The notes below the pieces were generated by a model. It had not been told where the DNA came from. It worked only from the letters and a program-made list of their open reading frames with translations, and ran no database searches. This document shows, in pieces, positions 26,777-34,495 of a DNA stretch of 48,282 nt. The position numbers were made by a program, and so were the translations under genes. How positions within the stretch are numbered: the first letter of the stretch is position 1; every line of letters starts with the position of its first letter. The stretch is taken from positions 1 to 48,282 of the forward strand of contig JAMFSI010000097.1 in NCBI GenBank assembly GCA_026225215.1, written 5' to 3'. The DNA is from Sphingomonas palustris. GTDB taxonomy: Bacteria > Pseudomonadota > Alphaproteobacteria > Sphingomonadales > Sphingomonadaceae.

Positions 26777-26851
26777 GGCTGTTCTCCTTCCGATGCCTGG
26801 GCCCGGTGTCGAAAATCGTGAGCCCGTTCTTCATCCTATCGGGGAACAGCC
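26777..26851 (-). promoter_or_regulatory. Leader hairpin sequestering the IS110 transposase start region
   Basis: Arms 26777-26794 and 26838-26851 pair through GGCTGTTC/GAACAGCC and ATCGG/CCGAT, with a small bulge and a 43-base loop. Read on the transposase strand, the AAGGAG ribosome-binding site lies within the 3' arm and the stem ends directly at the ATG (26776). Such a structure can block translation of transcripts entering from outside the element, a known way of limiting transposition (inference for this copy). Confidence 0.6.
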
Positions 26852-27065
26852 AACCAGCAATCGCCGAACATCGCCGCCGAGCATGCCCTGGCTGCTGCTC
26901 CCGCGATTACTTCATGTTCGTGCATTGGTCGACTCCTACCGGCGCACGCCGATGATTGCGCCGGGGATTCACGCCCCAATTTCGGTCGTTCCTCGCCTCC
27001 GCTGTGCTCCTACAAAACAGTCGGCTGTTCACACAGTCCAGTTCTCGAGGCTTTGTGCGCATTAG
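26852..27065 (-). ncRNA. Candidate IS110 bridge-RNA region
   Basis: IS110-group elements encode a structured guide (bridge) RNA in the non-coding end upstream of the transposase (family knowledge). This 214-base stretch upstream of the transposase leader contains a perfect 8-bp hairpin (CCGGCGCA 26940-26947 with TGCGCCGG 26958-26965) and a GGGG/CCCC stem at 26964-26978. It has no coding potential. Guide loops matching the insertion site cannot be assigned without knowing the ends. If this element belongs to the IS1111 subgroup, the RNA would instead be on the other side. Confidence 0.35.
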
Positions 27066-28049
27066 TTAGTGCTCGCAGCTGCCCACATCATTCTCGTCTG
27101 CCGGATGCTTCTCAAGCGAATCTGCCCGCGTTGAATTGGCAAAATCCAGCGGGATGCCAGCCTCCGACAGGAATCCGTAAAGATGTTCACCCGGTAAAGC
27201 AGCGGCAACAATGGTACGGACGGCGACCAGTTTCGCCAGATCGATCCCCGTCCGTAGACCCATTGCCGAAAGCATGAAAGCAAGGTCCTCCGTGACGATA
27301 TTGCCTGAGGCGCCGGGCGCGAACGGGCAACCGCCCAGCCCGCCGAGCGAGGCATCGAAGGTTGTCATCCCGCAGTCGAGCCCGGCGAGGGCATTGGCGA
27401 GGCCCAGCCCGCGCGTGTTGTGCAGATGGATGCCGGTAAGCGCCTCGTTGCCAACCACGCCGCGCACCAGCCGGATTACCCGCTTCACCGCCAGCGGATC
27501 GGCGTAGCCGGTCGTGTCGGACAGGCCGATCTCGTCGCAGCCGGCGGCCATCAACGCCTCGGCCAAGCGGGCGACCTGTCCGTCGGGGATTGCTCCCTCG
27601 ATCGTGCAGCCGAACACGGTTGACAGGCTGCCTTCGAATTTCGGCCGCTGCGCTGCCGGAACCGCGCGAACCATGGCGGCAATCTCAGCCGCCTCGGCAA
27701 TCATCTGGGTATGGGTGCGGCGCAGATTGGCAAGGCTGTGCGTTTCGGACACCGAGAGCGGAAGTGTCAGCTTGTCGGCTCTGGCAGCGATCGCCGCAGC
27801 CGCGCCCTTCAGATTGGGGACCAGCACCGCGACGGTCAGCCCAGGAATGGTCTTGGCGTAGGCCACCAGCTCGGCTGTGTCGGCCAATTGCGGCAGAAGC
27901 TTTGCGGGGACGAAACTGCCCACCTCGATCTCGGTCACCCCGGCGGCGGCCTCGGCCGCGATCCAAGCCTTTTTCGCTGCCATGGGCATGATCGACTGGA
28001 TGCTCTGGAGCCCGTCCCGCGGCCCAACCTCGCTGATCAGAATGTCCAC
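27066..28049 (-). CDS. HMG-CoA lyase-like enzyme (HMGL TIM-barrel family)
   Basis: Metal-dependent lyase (327 aa) that cleaves a 3-hydroxy-3-alkyl-acyl-CoA, classically HMG-CoA, to acetyl-CoA or acetoacetate plus a partner. Visible residues are the Arg/Asp pair in EVGPRDGLQS at residues 7-16, the metal-binding HxH in TGIHLHNTRGLGLANAL, and the loop cysteine in GGLGGCPFAPGASGNIVTEDL. The start is GTG 28049, with AGGAG eight bases upstream. Next to a CoA-transferase and LeuCD-type hydratase, the substrate could equally be citramalyl-CoA or another branched malyl-CoA (inference). Confidence 0.87.
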   Translation of the reverse strand: MDILISEVGPRDGLQSIQSIMPMAAKKAWIAAEAAAGVTEIEVGSFVPAKLLPQLADTAELVAYAKTIPGLTVAVLVPNLKGAAAAIAARADKLTLPLSVSETHSLANLRRTHTQMIAEAAEIAAMVRAVPAAQRPKFEGSLSTVFGCTIEGAIPDGQVARLAEALMAAGCDEIGLSDTTGYADPLAVKRVIRLVRGVVGNEALTGIHLHNTRGLGLANALAGLDCGMTTFDASLGGLGGCPFAPGASGNIVTEDLAFMLSAMGLRTGIDLAKLVAVRTIVAAALPGEHLYGFLSEAGIPLDFANSTRADSLEKHPADENDVGSCEH

Positions 28050-28138
28050 GCCGCAAACTCCTGCTTGGCTTTATTGTTATAGTGATATATCAATTGCGCC
28101 ACCGTGTCGAGGGACACTGCCGTGGTGGAAGGACGACG
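28050..28138. promoter_or_regulatory. Divergent promoter region with AT-rich dyad
   Basis: The 89 bases between the lyase (leftward) and CoA-transferase (rightward) genes include TTGTTATAGTGATATATCAA at 28074-28093, an imperfect dyad (TTG..ATA....TAT..CAA) in otherwise GC-rich DNA. It is a plausible binding site for the GntR/UTRA regulator encoded at 29269, though this is only inference. Confidence 0.4.
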
Positions 28139-29308
28139 ATGCTGCATGATGAATTGCCGCTGGCGGGCATCCGGGTGATCGAGTTCACGCATATGGTGAT
28201 GGGCCCGGCGATCGGCGTGATTCTGGCCGACCTTGGTGCCGACGTGATCAAGGTCGAGCCTGCAGGAGGTGACCACACCCGGCGACTGCTGGGATCGGGC
28301 GCGGGCTATTTCCCGATGTTCAACCGCAACAAGCGCTCGATCTGCCTGGACCTCAAGGCGCCAGCGGGCGCCGCCGCGGCACGGCGCCTGTGCGAAAGCG
28401 CGGATGTCGTGATCGAGAACTTTCGCCCTGGAACGCTCGACCGGCTGGGGCTCGGCTATGCTGCCCTCAAGGAGGCCAATCCGAAGCTTATCCATTGTGC
28501 TGCCAAGGGCTTTCTTGCTGGCCCCTACCAGCACCGCCCCGCGCTCGACGAGGTGACGCAGATGATGGGCGGCCTGGCCTATATGACCGGGCCGCCGGGC
28601 CGCCCATTGCGTGCCGGCTCTTCGGTCGTCGACATCACCGGCGGCATGTTCGGCGTTGTCGGCATCCTTGCCGCGCTGGAGCGGCGCCACCGCACCGGTA
28701 CCGGCGGCGAAGTGAGATGCGCCCTTTATGAAACTACTGCTTTTCTCGTCGGCCAGCATATGGCGCAGATGGCGGTTACCGGTCAGGCGGCCCAGCCCAT
28801 GCCGATGCGCATCTCGGCCTGGGCGATCTACGACGTTTTCGAAACCGCGACACCGGATGAACAGGTATTTGTCGGCGTCGTCAGCGATCAGCAATGGATA
28901 GCGTTCTGCGCGTCGTTCGGGCTCGATGCGTTGGCTACTGATCCGGCATTTTCTACCAATAACCAGCGGGCGCTGGCGCGCGATATGATCCTGCCTCAGA
29001 TCCGCGCGCTTTTCGCGTCGATGTCGCGCGCCGACATGGTCGCGCGACTGGAGACGATCGGACTACCGTTCGCGCCGATCGCCCGACCCGAGGACCTGTT
29101 CGACGACGCGCACCTCAGCCACAACGGCCTCCTCGATCTAACCATTCCCGACGGTCCACCCACCCGCCTGCCCGGCCTGCCGATCGAGTTCGATGGCGAG
29201 CGCATGCCGCTGCGCTACGACATCCCCGCCGCTGGCCACGACGGTGCAGATATTTTGCGAGGACTCGCCTATTCCGACGCGGATATCGCCTCCGCCCTCG
29301 CTGGTTGA
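28139..29308 (+). CDS. Class III CoA-transferase (CaiB/BaiF family)
   Basis: Transfers CoA from an acyl-CoA such as succinyl-CoA to a carboxylic acid through an aspartyl intermediate (389 aa). The family start LAGIRVIEFTHMVMGPAIGVILADLGADVIKVEPAGGD is present. The expected nucleophile is Asp137 in RPALDEVTQMMGG, followed by GPPGRPLRAGSSVVDITGGM. The frame opens at 28082, but ATG 28139 is preceded by GGAAGGA and starts just before the conserved domain. It is divergent from the HMGL-like gene, and its 3' end overlaps the GntR gene by 40 bases. It could activate a dicarboxylic acid for the lyase. Confidence 0.9.
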   Translation: MLHDELPLAGIRVIEFTHMVMGPAIGVILADLGADVIKVEPAGGDHTRRLLGSGAGYFPMFNRNKRSICLDLKAPAGAAAARRLCESADVVIENFRPGTLDRLGLGYAALKEANPKLIHCAAKGFLAGPYQHRPALDEVTQMMGGLAYMTGPPGRPLRAGSSVVDITGGMFGVVGILAALERRHRTGTGGEVRCALYETTAFLVGQHMAQMAVTGQAAQPMPMRISAWAIYDVFETATPDEQVFVGVVSDQQWIAFCASFGLDALATDPAFSTNNQRALARDMILPQIRALFASMSRADMVARLETIGLPFAPIARPEDLFDDAHLSHNGLLDLTIPDGPPTRLPGLPIEFDGERMPLRYDIPAAGHDGADILRGLAYSDADIASALAG

Positions 29309-30042
29309 GCCGGCCCGTGAAGATCGAGCGTCAAACGGTAGCGGTCACCACGGTACGATGCGCTGGTGAACGCCAATGCCCGCCCAGTCGTGTCCTTGAC
29401 CGTGCGCTCGACCCGGATAACCGGCGCACGCGCGTCCATTTCAAGCAGATTGGCCAAGGCGGCATTCGCCGGGACCGCCGAAATCACCTGAAATCCCGCA
29501 CCGATCACGTGCCCGGCCGCCAGGATCAGTTCGAGCAGCGGGCGCCCGGTCAGGCTCTCGCGATCGAGCGGGACACCGAGCGCCACTGGCACGAAGCTCT
29601 CGATCACGCCCAGCGGGGCGTCGTCGGCGAAGCGCAGACGGACTGCGCGCACCACAGCATCACCCGGTTCGATCCCGAGTCGCGCGACCACCGTGGCATC
29701 GGCACAGATCCGCTCGAACTCGACCACGCGCACCCGCGTGCCATGCCCGAATGCGATCAACGATTCGACCGCTTGGTCGATGTGCCCTTCGATCGGGGTA
29801 ATCGGTGTTTGGAATGTGACGCGCGTGCCGACCCGCCGCCGCCGCTCGACCAGCCCGTGCAAGGCCAATTCGTCGAGCGCGCGCCGCGCCGTGATCCGCG
29901 ATACGGCGTGCTGAGCGCTCAACTCCTGCTCGGTCGGAACCGCCGCGCCGAAGGTCCGCGCGCCCGACAATATCTCGTCGCGCAGTCCCAGGTAGATTTG
30001 GTGATAGAGCGGAACCGCATCGCGCGACTTGTCCTTGGCCAT
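29269..30042 (-). CDS. GntR-family regulator with UTRA domain (HutC/FarR type)
   Basis: Transcriptional regulator (257 aa). The winged helix is at residues 10-75 (PLYHQIYLGLRDEILSGA, then AVPTEQELSAQHAVSRITARRALDELALHGLVERRRRVGT). The UTRA ligand-binding domain fills the rest (VRAVRLRFADDAPLGVIESFVP, PVIRVERTVKDTTGRALAFTSASYRGDRYRLTLDL). It is divergent from leuC (56 bases apart) and convergent with the CoA-transferase, overlapping it by 40 bases. It probably controls both flanking gene sets in response to a pathway metabolite (inference). Confidence 0.9.
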   Translation of the reverse strand: MAKDKSRDAVPLYHQIYLGLRDEILSGARTFGAAVPTEQELSAQHAVSRITARRALDELALHGLVERRRRVGTRVTFQTPITPIEGHIDQAVESLIAFGHGTRVRVVEFERICADATVVARLGIEPGDAVVRAVRLRFADDAPLGVIESFVPVALGVPLDRESLTGRPLLELILAAGHVIGAGFQVISAVPANAALANLLEMDARAPVIRVERTVKDTTGRALAFTSASYRGDRYRLTLDLHGPAQPARAEAISASE

Positions 30043-30098
30043 GGCGGCAGCGATGCCCGTCCACGCACCTCACGCCAAGCAGTAACTCTGCAAAGGAC

Positions 30099-31514
30099 AT
30101 GACTTTGGGTCGAACCCTCTTCGCCAAGATTTGGGACGAACACCAGATCGAACCCCTGGAGGGAGATAACTTCCTCATCCTGATCGATCGCATATTGTTG
30201 CACGAGCGCACCGGGAGCGTGGCCCTGGAGAGCCTTGCCGCGGCGGGTCGCGCGGTGGCGAGCCCCGCGCAGACCTTCGCGACGATGGACCATATCGTCG
30301 ATACGCTGCCTGGCCGCTCGGACCATACCCTCATGCCAACGGGGACCGCCTTCATCACCGCAACCCGCGCCGCGGCGCAAGCGGCGGGAATCACGCTGTT
30401 CGACCTAGGCGACCCGCGCCAGGGCATCGGCCACGTCATTTCGCCCGAACAGGGCATTGTCCTGCCGGGGCTGACGCTCGTCTGCCCGGACAGCCACACC
30501 TGCGCGCAAGGCGCGCTGGGCGCGCTGGCCTGGGGCATCGGGTCGAGTGAGGCCGAGCATGCGCTGGCGACCACGAGTTTGCGCGTGCGCCGACCAATGA
30601 CCATGCGGGTGACCATCGACGGCGCGCTGGCCGATGACGCCAGCGCCAAGGATCTCGCGCTGCACCTGCTCGCCCTGTTCGGATCGGCCGGCGCCCGTGG
30701 GCATGTCGTTGAATACGCCGGAAATGCAGTGCGCGCGCTTGATATCGAGGGGCGGCTGACCCTGTGCAACATGGCGGCCGAGGCCTCGGCGTTTTCTGCG
30801 ATCATTGCGCCCGACGAAGTCGTTTTCGAATATTTGCGCGGCCGCCCCTATGCGCCCACCGGGGCCGGCTGGGAAGCAGCCGTTGCCCACTGGCGCACGC
30901 TTGCCAGCGATGCCGACGCGGCCTTCGATGCCGAACTGCGCATCGACGCCCGGGAGGTGCGCCCGATGGTGACCTGGGGTACCAGCCCCCAGCACGCCGT
31001 CCCGATCGGTAGCACGGTCCCAAGCTATGAGGCGACGGCGCGCGATACCGCTGAGGCGCATGCCCGCGCGCTCGACTACATCGGGCTAGCGGCTGGTGCA
31101 CTGCTGGGTGCTCAGGCGATCGACGCGGCGTTCATCGGATCGTGCACTAATGGCCGGCTGTCCGACCTGCGCCGCGCCGCAACCGTCCTGCGCGGCCGCA
31201 GAATCGCGCCGGGAGTGCGCGCAATCTGTGTCCCGGGTTCGGGCGCAGTAAAGGCGGCAGCCGAGGCCGAGGGACTCGACCGGGTCTTTCTCGACGCAGG
31301 CTTCGAGTGGCGCGAACCGGGCTGCTCGATGTGTTTTTTCGCAGGCGGTGAGAGTTTCGGCCCGCAGCAGCGCGTGATCTCCTCGACCAATCGCAACTTC
31401 GAGAGTCGCCAGGGGCCGGGAACCCGCACTCACCTCGCCTCGCCCGAGACGGTGGCGGCCTCGGCGGTTGCCGGTCGGATCGCTGCCCCGGCGGAGCTCG
31501 AACCGCTGCGATGA
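30099..31514 (+). CDS. LeuC-type hydro-lyase large subunit (Fe-S)
   Basis: Aconitase-superfamily large subunit (471 aa) of the isopropylmalate dehydratase type. The [4Fe-4S] ligands are the Cys of GSCTNGRLSDLRRAA and the two of PGCSMCFF. PDSHTCAQGALGALAWGIGSSEAEHALATTSL is also diagnostic. It pairs with the small subunit 4 bases overlapping. The surrounding CoA-transferase and lyase, not leucine genes, make a catabolic role more likely than leucine synthesis: for example hydration of citraconate or an alkylmaleate to the corresponding malate (inference). Preceded by AAAGGA. Confidence 0.9.
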   Translation: MTLGRTLFAKIWDEHQIEPLEGDNFLILIDRILLHERTGSVALESLAAAGRAVASPAQTFATMDHIVDTLPGRSDHTLMPTGTAFITATRAAAQAAGITLFDLGDPRQGIGHVISPEQGIVLPGLTLVCPDSHTCAQGALGALAWGIGSSEAEHALATTSLRVRRPMTMRVTIDGALADDASAKDLALHLLALFGSAGARGHVVEYAGNAVRALDIEGRLTLCNMAAEASAFSAIIAPDEVVFEYLRGRPYAPTGAGWEAAVAHWRTLASDADAAFDAELRIDAREVRPMVTWGTSPQHAVPIGSTVPSYEATARDTAEAHARALDYIGLAAGALLGAQAIDAAFIGSCTNGRLSDLRRAATVLRGRRIAPGVRAICVPGSGAVKAAAEAEGLDRVFLDAGFEWREPGCSMCFFAGGESFGPQQRVISSTNRNFESRQGPGTRTHLASPETVAASAVAGRIAAPAELEPLR

Positions 31515-32110
31515 GCCCGTTCATCACCCTCACGTCGCGCGCGGTGCCGTTGATCCGCGACAACATCGATACCGACGCGATCATCCCTTCGCGCGAGATG
31601 AAGGGGACCGGCAAGACTGGCCTTGCCGATGGGCTTTTCGCTGGCTGGCGCTACCGCGCGGTCGGCGGACGCGTGCCGGACCCGAACTTCGTGCTTAACG
31701 ACCCGGTGTATGCCGATGCAGCGATCCTGCTCGGCGGTGCCAACTTCGGCTGCGGATCGTCACGCGAACATGCCGTTTGGGCCCTGGCTGAATATGGCTT
31801 CAGGGTCGTGATCGCGCCCAGCTTCAACCCGATCTTTCGCGGCAATTGCGTGCGCAACGGGATTGTGCCGATAGAGCTCGATCCCGGCCCGGTCGCGGCG
31901 AGCGGCGGCCCGATGACCGTCGACCTTGTACGGCAGACAGTCCGCACCAGCGAGGCCGGCTTCACCTTCTCGATTGACGCGGAGGCCAAGGTGATGCTGC
32001 TCGGCGGGCTCGACGCCATCGACCTGACCCTGACGCGAGCAGCGCGCATCAGCGCGTTTCGGGCCCAAGATCGAAACCGGCGCCCTTGGGCCTATCCCGG
32101 CGAAGCGTAA
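31511..32110 (+). CDS. LeuD-type hydro-lyase small subunit
   Basis: Small (swivel-domain) subunit, 199 aa, partner of the upstream large subunit with an ATGA overlap. Characteristic segments are RDNIDTDAIIPSREMKG, LLGGANFGCGSSREHAVWAL with the substrate-binding Ser/Arg pair, and FNPIFRGNCVRNGIVPIEL. Together the two form an aconitase-like heterodimer that adds water to, or removes it from, a branched dicarboxylic acid. Length and motifs match LeuD; whether the substrate is isopropylmalate or a related C5 acid cannot be settled here. Confidence 0.9.
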   Translation: MSPFITLTSRAVPLIRDNIDTDAIIPSREMKGTGKTGLADGLFAGWRYRAVGGRVPDPNFVLNDPVYADAAILLGGANFGCGSSREHAVWALAEYGFRVVIAPSFNPIFRGNCVRNGIVPIELDPGPVAASGGPMTVDLVRQTVRTSEAGFTFSIDAEAKVMLLGGLDAIDLTLTRAARISAFRAQDRNRRPWAYPGEA

Positions 32111-32170
32111 ACCACTTTGCAGGGCATTTATTCGCCTGGCGATCATTACAGGGACTCGTAAAGCTGTTAT

Positions 32171-32198
32171 TGCATTGCAGCATATTGTCACTGCATTG
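32171..32198. promoter_or_regulatory. Direct repeat upstream of the IclR gene
   Basis: TGCATTG occurs at 32171-32177 and 32192-32198, 21 bases (two helical turns) apart, within AT-rich DNA 42-69 bases before the IclR start. This is the spacing expected for a regulator binding one face of the helix, perhaps the IclR protein itself. Confidence 0.4.
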
Positions 32199-32239
32199 AA
32201 ATATATCTCACTCGACAACGAGAAGAAGGGGTAACAGCC

Positions 32240-33052
32240 ATGGATAAGGAAGCGCACATCCGGTCGATTGGGCGCAGTCTTGCCGTCCTGCGCGAGGTCA
32301 ACAATGCTGGCTCGCTGTCGATGATGGAGATCTCCAAGAAGGTCGGCATCCCTTATCCCACGGCCTGCCGGATCGTCTACACGCTGCAGGAAGAAGGCAT
32401 GCTGGAACGCGAACCTTCGCGCAAATACTACCGTCCCACACCGCTGGTGCAGTCACTTTCGCATGGTTACCAGGACCATGGCGAGTTGGTCACGACATCG
32501 CGGCCCTATCTCGAACAGCTCACCCGCGAGCTGTTCTGGCCGGTTTCGCTGACCAGCCGCGTCGGACAATTCATGATCGTGCGCGATTGTACCCACGCGC
32601 TATCGGCAATGGCGCTAAATAACTACCAGCCTGGCGCTGCGTTTCCGCTGCTCGAATGTGCTTCGGGACACGTCGTGCTCGCCCATGCCGACGCGCAGGA
32701 CCGCTCGAACTGGCTCAATGCCGCTGCCGCCGCTGACAGCCCCCCCGATCCGCTAACGCTGCAACTGCTCGGCTCCGACGATTTCATCAACAATATTTGT
32801 CAACAGGGTTATGCGATGCGTGCCTACAACCAGTTCACCAATACGCCGGGGCGCACCTCGTCGATCGCGGTGCCGATCTTCGAGCACGGCGAGGTCAGCG
32901 GCGCGCTGACGTTGATCTATTTCTCGGTGGCGATGCGGCCCGAGGCTGCGCTGACCCGCTACCTTAGCGCGCTGAAAGCCGCCGCGTTCCAGATTACCCA
33001 AGACCTCGCGACGATTGCAGAACCGCGGCTGCAAGTGGGCGCACGACTATAG
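32240..33052 (+). CDS. IclR-family transcriptional regulator
   Basis: Regulator of 270 residues. The winged helix-turn-helix lies at about residues 8-65 (RSIGRSLAVLREVNNAGSL, SMMEISKKVGIPYPTACRIVYTLQEEGMLER). The effector-binding GAF-like domain follows (YLEQLTRELFWPVSLTSRVGQFMIVRDC, LECASGHVVLAHA, GRTSSIAVPIFEHGEVSGALTLIYF). IclR proteins often control aromatic or dicarboxylate catabolism. It faces the 3' end of the large minus-strand catabolic array and overlaps its last gene by 6 bases, so it is a candidate regulator of that array. Confidence 0.92.
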   Translation: MDKEAHIRSIGRSLAVLREVNNAGSLSMMEISKKVGIPYPTACRIVYTLQEEGMLEREPSRKYYRPTPLVQSLSHGYQDHGELVTTSRPYLEQLTRELFWPVSLTSRVGQFMIVRDCTHALSAMALNNYQPGAAFPLLECASGHVVLAHADAQDRSNWLNAAAAADSPPDPLTLQLLGSDDFINNICQQGYAMRAYNQFTNTPGRTSSIAVPIFEHGEVSGALTLIYFSVAMRPEAALTRYLSALKAAAFQITQDLATIAEPRLQVGARL

Positions 33053-34495
33053 CGTGATGTGGACGGCGCGCACTTCGGTGTAGCTGAGCAGTTCTTCGAG
33101 ACACTCCTCGCCGCCCAGGCCCGAATTCCGGGTGCCCCCGAAGGGTGCGCCGACAAAATGCATGCGGCTGCCGTTGACCGCGATGACCCCGGCCGCGATC
33201 GCGCGTACGGCCCGGAATGCCTGGTCGATGTCGCGGGTGAAAACAGCCGCGGTCAAGCCATAGGGGGTGTCGTTAGCAATGCGCAGCATCTCGGCCTCGT
33301 CCGACCAGCGCTGGATGGTCATCACCGGGCCGAATACTTCCTCGCGAGCGATGCGCATGCCCGTTGCGACATCGGCGAACAGGGTTGGCTCGAGCCAATA
33401 ACCCCGCTCGAAGCTGCGCCCGGCCGGGACCCCACCGCCCAGCACCAGTCGCGCCTCGCCTTTGCCGACGGCGACGAGCCTATGCACCCGGTCGCGATGC
33501 AATGCCGAATTGAGCGGACCCATCTGCGATGCATCGTCGCTGGCATCGCCGACCCGGATCGCGGCCAGCCGCTCGGCGAGCCGCTTCTCGACTGCGTCGG
33601 CCAGGCTGTCATGAACCAGGACGCGACTGGTCGAACCGCAGCTCTGCCCGGCCCAGGCAAAATTCATCCCCGCGACCGCCGCGTCCGCCGCCGCCTCGGG
33701 ATCGGCGTCGGGAAAAATGATTAATGGGTTCTTGCCGCCGAGTTCCAGTGAGACATGCTTGACCGTCGATTCAGCTGCCGCGCGCTGAATGGCCAGCCCG
33801 GTCGCCACCGAGCCGGTAAAGCCGATGCGACGGATTTGGGGATGTCGCGCGATGGCATCGCCCACCGGCAGGCCATAGCCCGACACGATATTGACTACGC
33901 CCGGCGGCAGCACATCGCGACATAGCTCGGCCACCACCGTTGCCGACAGCGGGCTCGTCTCGGGTGATTTCAGCACTACCGTATTCCCCGCAGCCAGCGG
34001 CGCGGCAAGATTGGCGGTGGCGAACATGAACGGGTGGTTGAACGGCACGATCCGCCCGACCACGCCGTAGGGCACGCGCAAGGTCATGTGCAGGCCCGAC
34101 GACAGCGAACTCATCGTCTCGCCCTTCACTTCGCTCATCAGGCCGGCGAAATACTCGAAATGGTTCGATGCCTTGTGCAGATCGTTACCGAGGTTGGCGA
34201 TGGTATTGCCCGAATCCGCTGCCTCCATGGCGCGAACCTCTTGTGCCCGCGCGCGGATCGCTGCGGCCAGCGCCTTGAGCCGCGCCCCGCGCTCCCAGAT
34301 GGTCAGCGCGGCCCAGGCCGGCTGCGCCGCCGCTGCCGCTGCCGTTGCCCGCGCCACGTCCTGCGCGGTACCCGCCGGCACCCGGCCGATAGGCTTCTCG
34401 GTCGAGGGGTTGAGCGAGGTGATCCATTCGTCCCCCACACCAAAAGTAAGATCGCCGCCGATCAGCATCGGCCTGTCGCCATAGGCAGTCATCAT
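33047..34495 (-). CDS. Aldehyde dehydrogenase
   Basis: Full-length NAD(P)-dependent aldehyde dehydrogenase (482 aa). It has the NHPFMF cofactor region, IGFTGSVATG, the general base in SLELGGKNPLIIF, the catalytic Cys in WAGQSCGSTSRVLV, and EEVFGPVMTIQRWSDEAEMLRIANDTPYGL. It is the last gene of the long minus-strand array, overlapping the upstream monooxygenase by 4 bases, and converges on the IclR gene with a 6-base overlap. It could oxidise an aldehyde released by the TPP-dependent lyase at 40633 (inference). It is not closely similar to the dehydrogenase at the left edge. Confidence 0.94.
   Translation of the reverse strand: MMTAYGDRPMLIGGDLTFGVGDEWITSLNPSTEKPIGRVPAGTAQDVARATAAAAAAQPAWAALTIWERGARLKALAAAIRARAQEVRAMEAADSGNTIANLGNDLHKASNHFEYFAGLMSEVKGETMSSLSSGLHMTLRVPYGVVGRIVPFNHPFMFATANLAAPLAAGNTVVLKSPETSPLSATVVAELCRDVLPPGVVNIVSGYGLPVGDAIARHPQIRRIGFTGSVATGLAIQRAAAESTVKHVSLELGGKNPLIIFPDADPEAAADAAVAGMNFAWAGQSCGSTSRVLVHDSLADAVEKRLAERLAAIRVGDASDDASQMGPLNSALHRDRVHRLVAVGKGEARLVLGGGVPAGRSFERGYWLEPTLFADVATGMRIAREEVFGPVMTIQRWSDEAEMLRIANDTPYGLTAAVFTRDIDQAFRAVRAIAAGVIAVNGSRMHFVGAPFGGTRNSGLGGEECLEELLSYTEVRAVHITL

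Larger units (their letters stand above)
25745..27065 (-). mobile_element. IS110-family element (approximate extent)
   Basis: One DEDD transposase gene with about 290 bases of structured non-coding DNA on its 5' side and about 100 bases of unassigned DNA on its 3' side. IS110 elements have no obvious inverted terminal repeats, so the termini are not fixed. The 5' non-coding part is bounded at 27066 by the stop codon of the lyase gene; the true element end may lie before it. Confidence 0.7.

Noticed and set aside
27066..32110. Leucine biosynthesis locus
   Set aside because: LeuC and LeuD are present, but leuB and leuA are absent and the neighbours are a CoA-transferase, a lyase and catabolic regulators.
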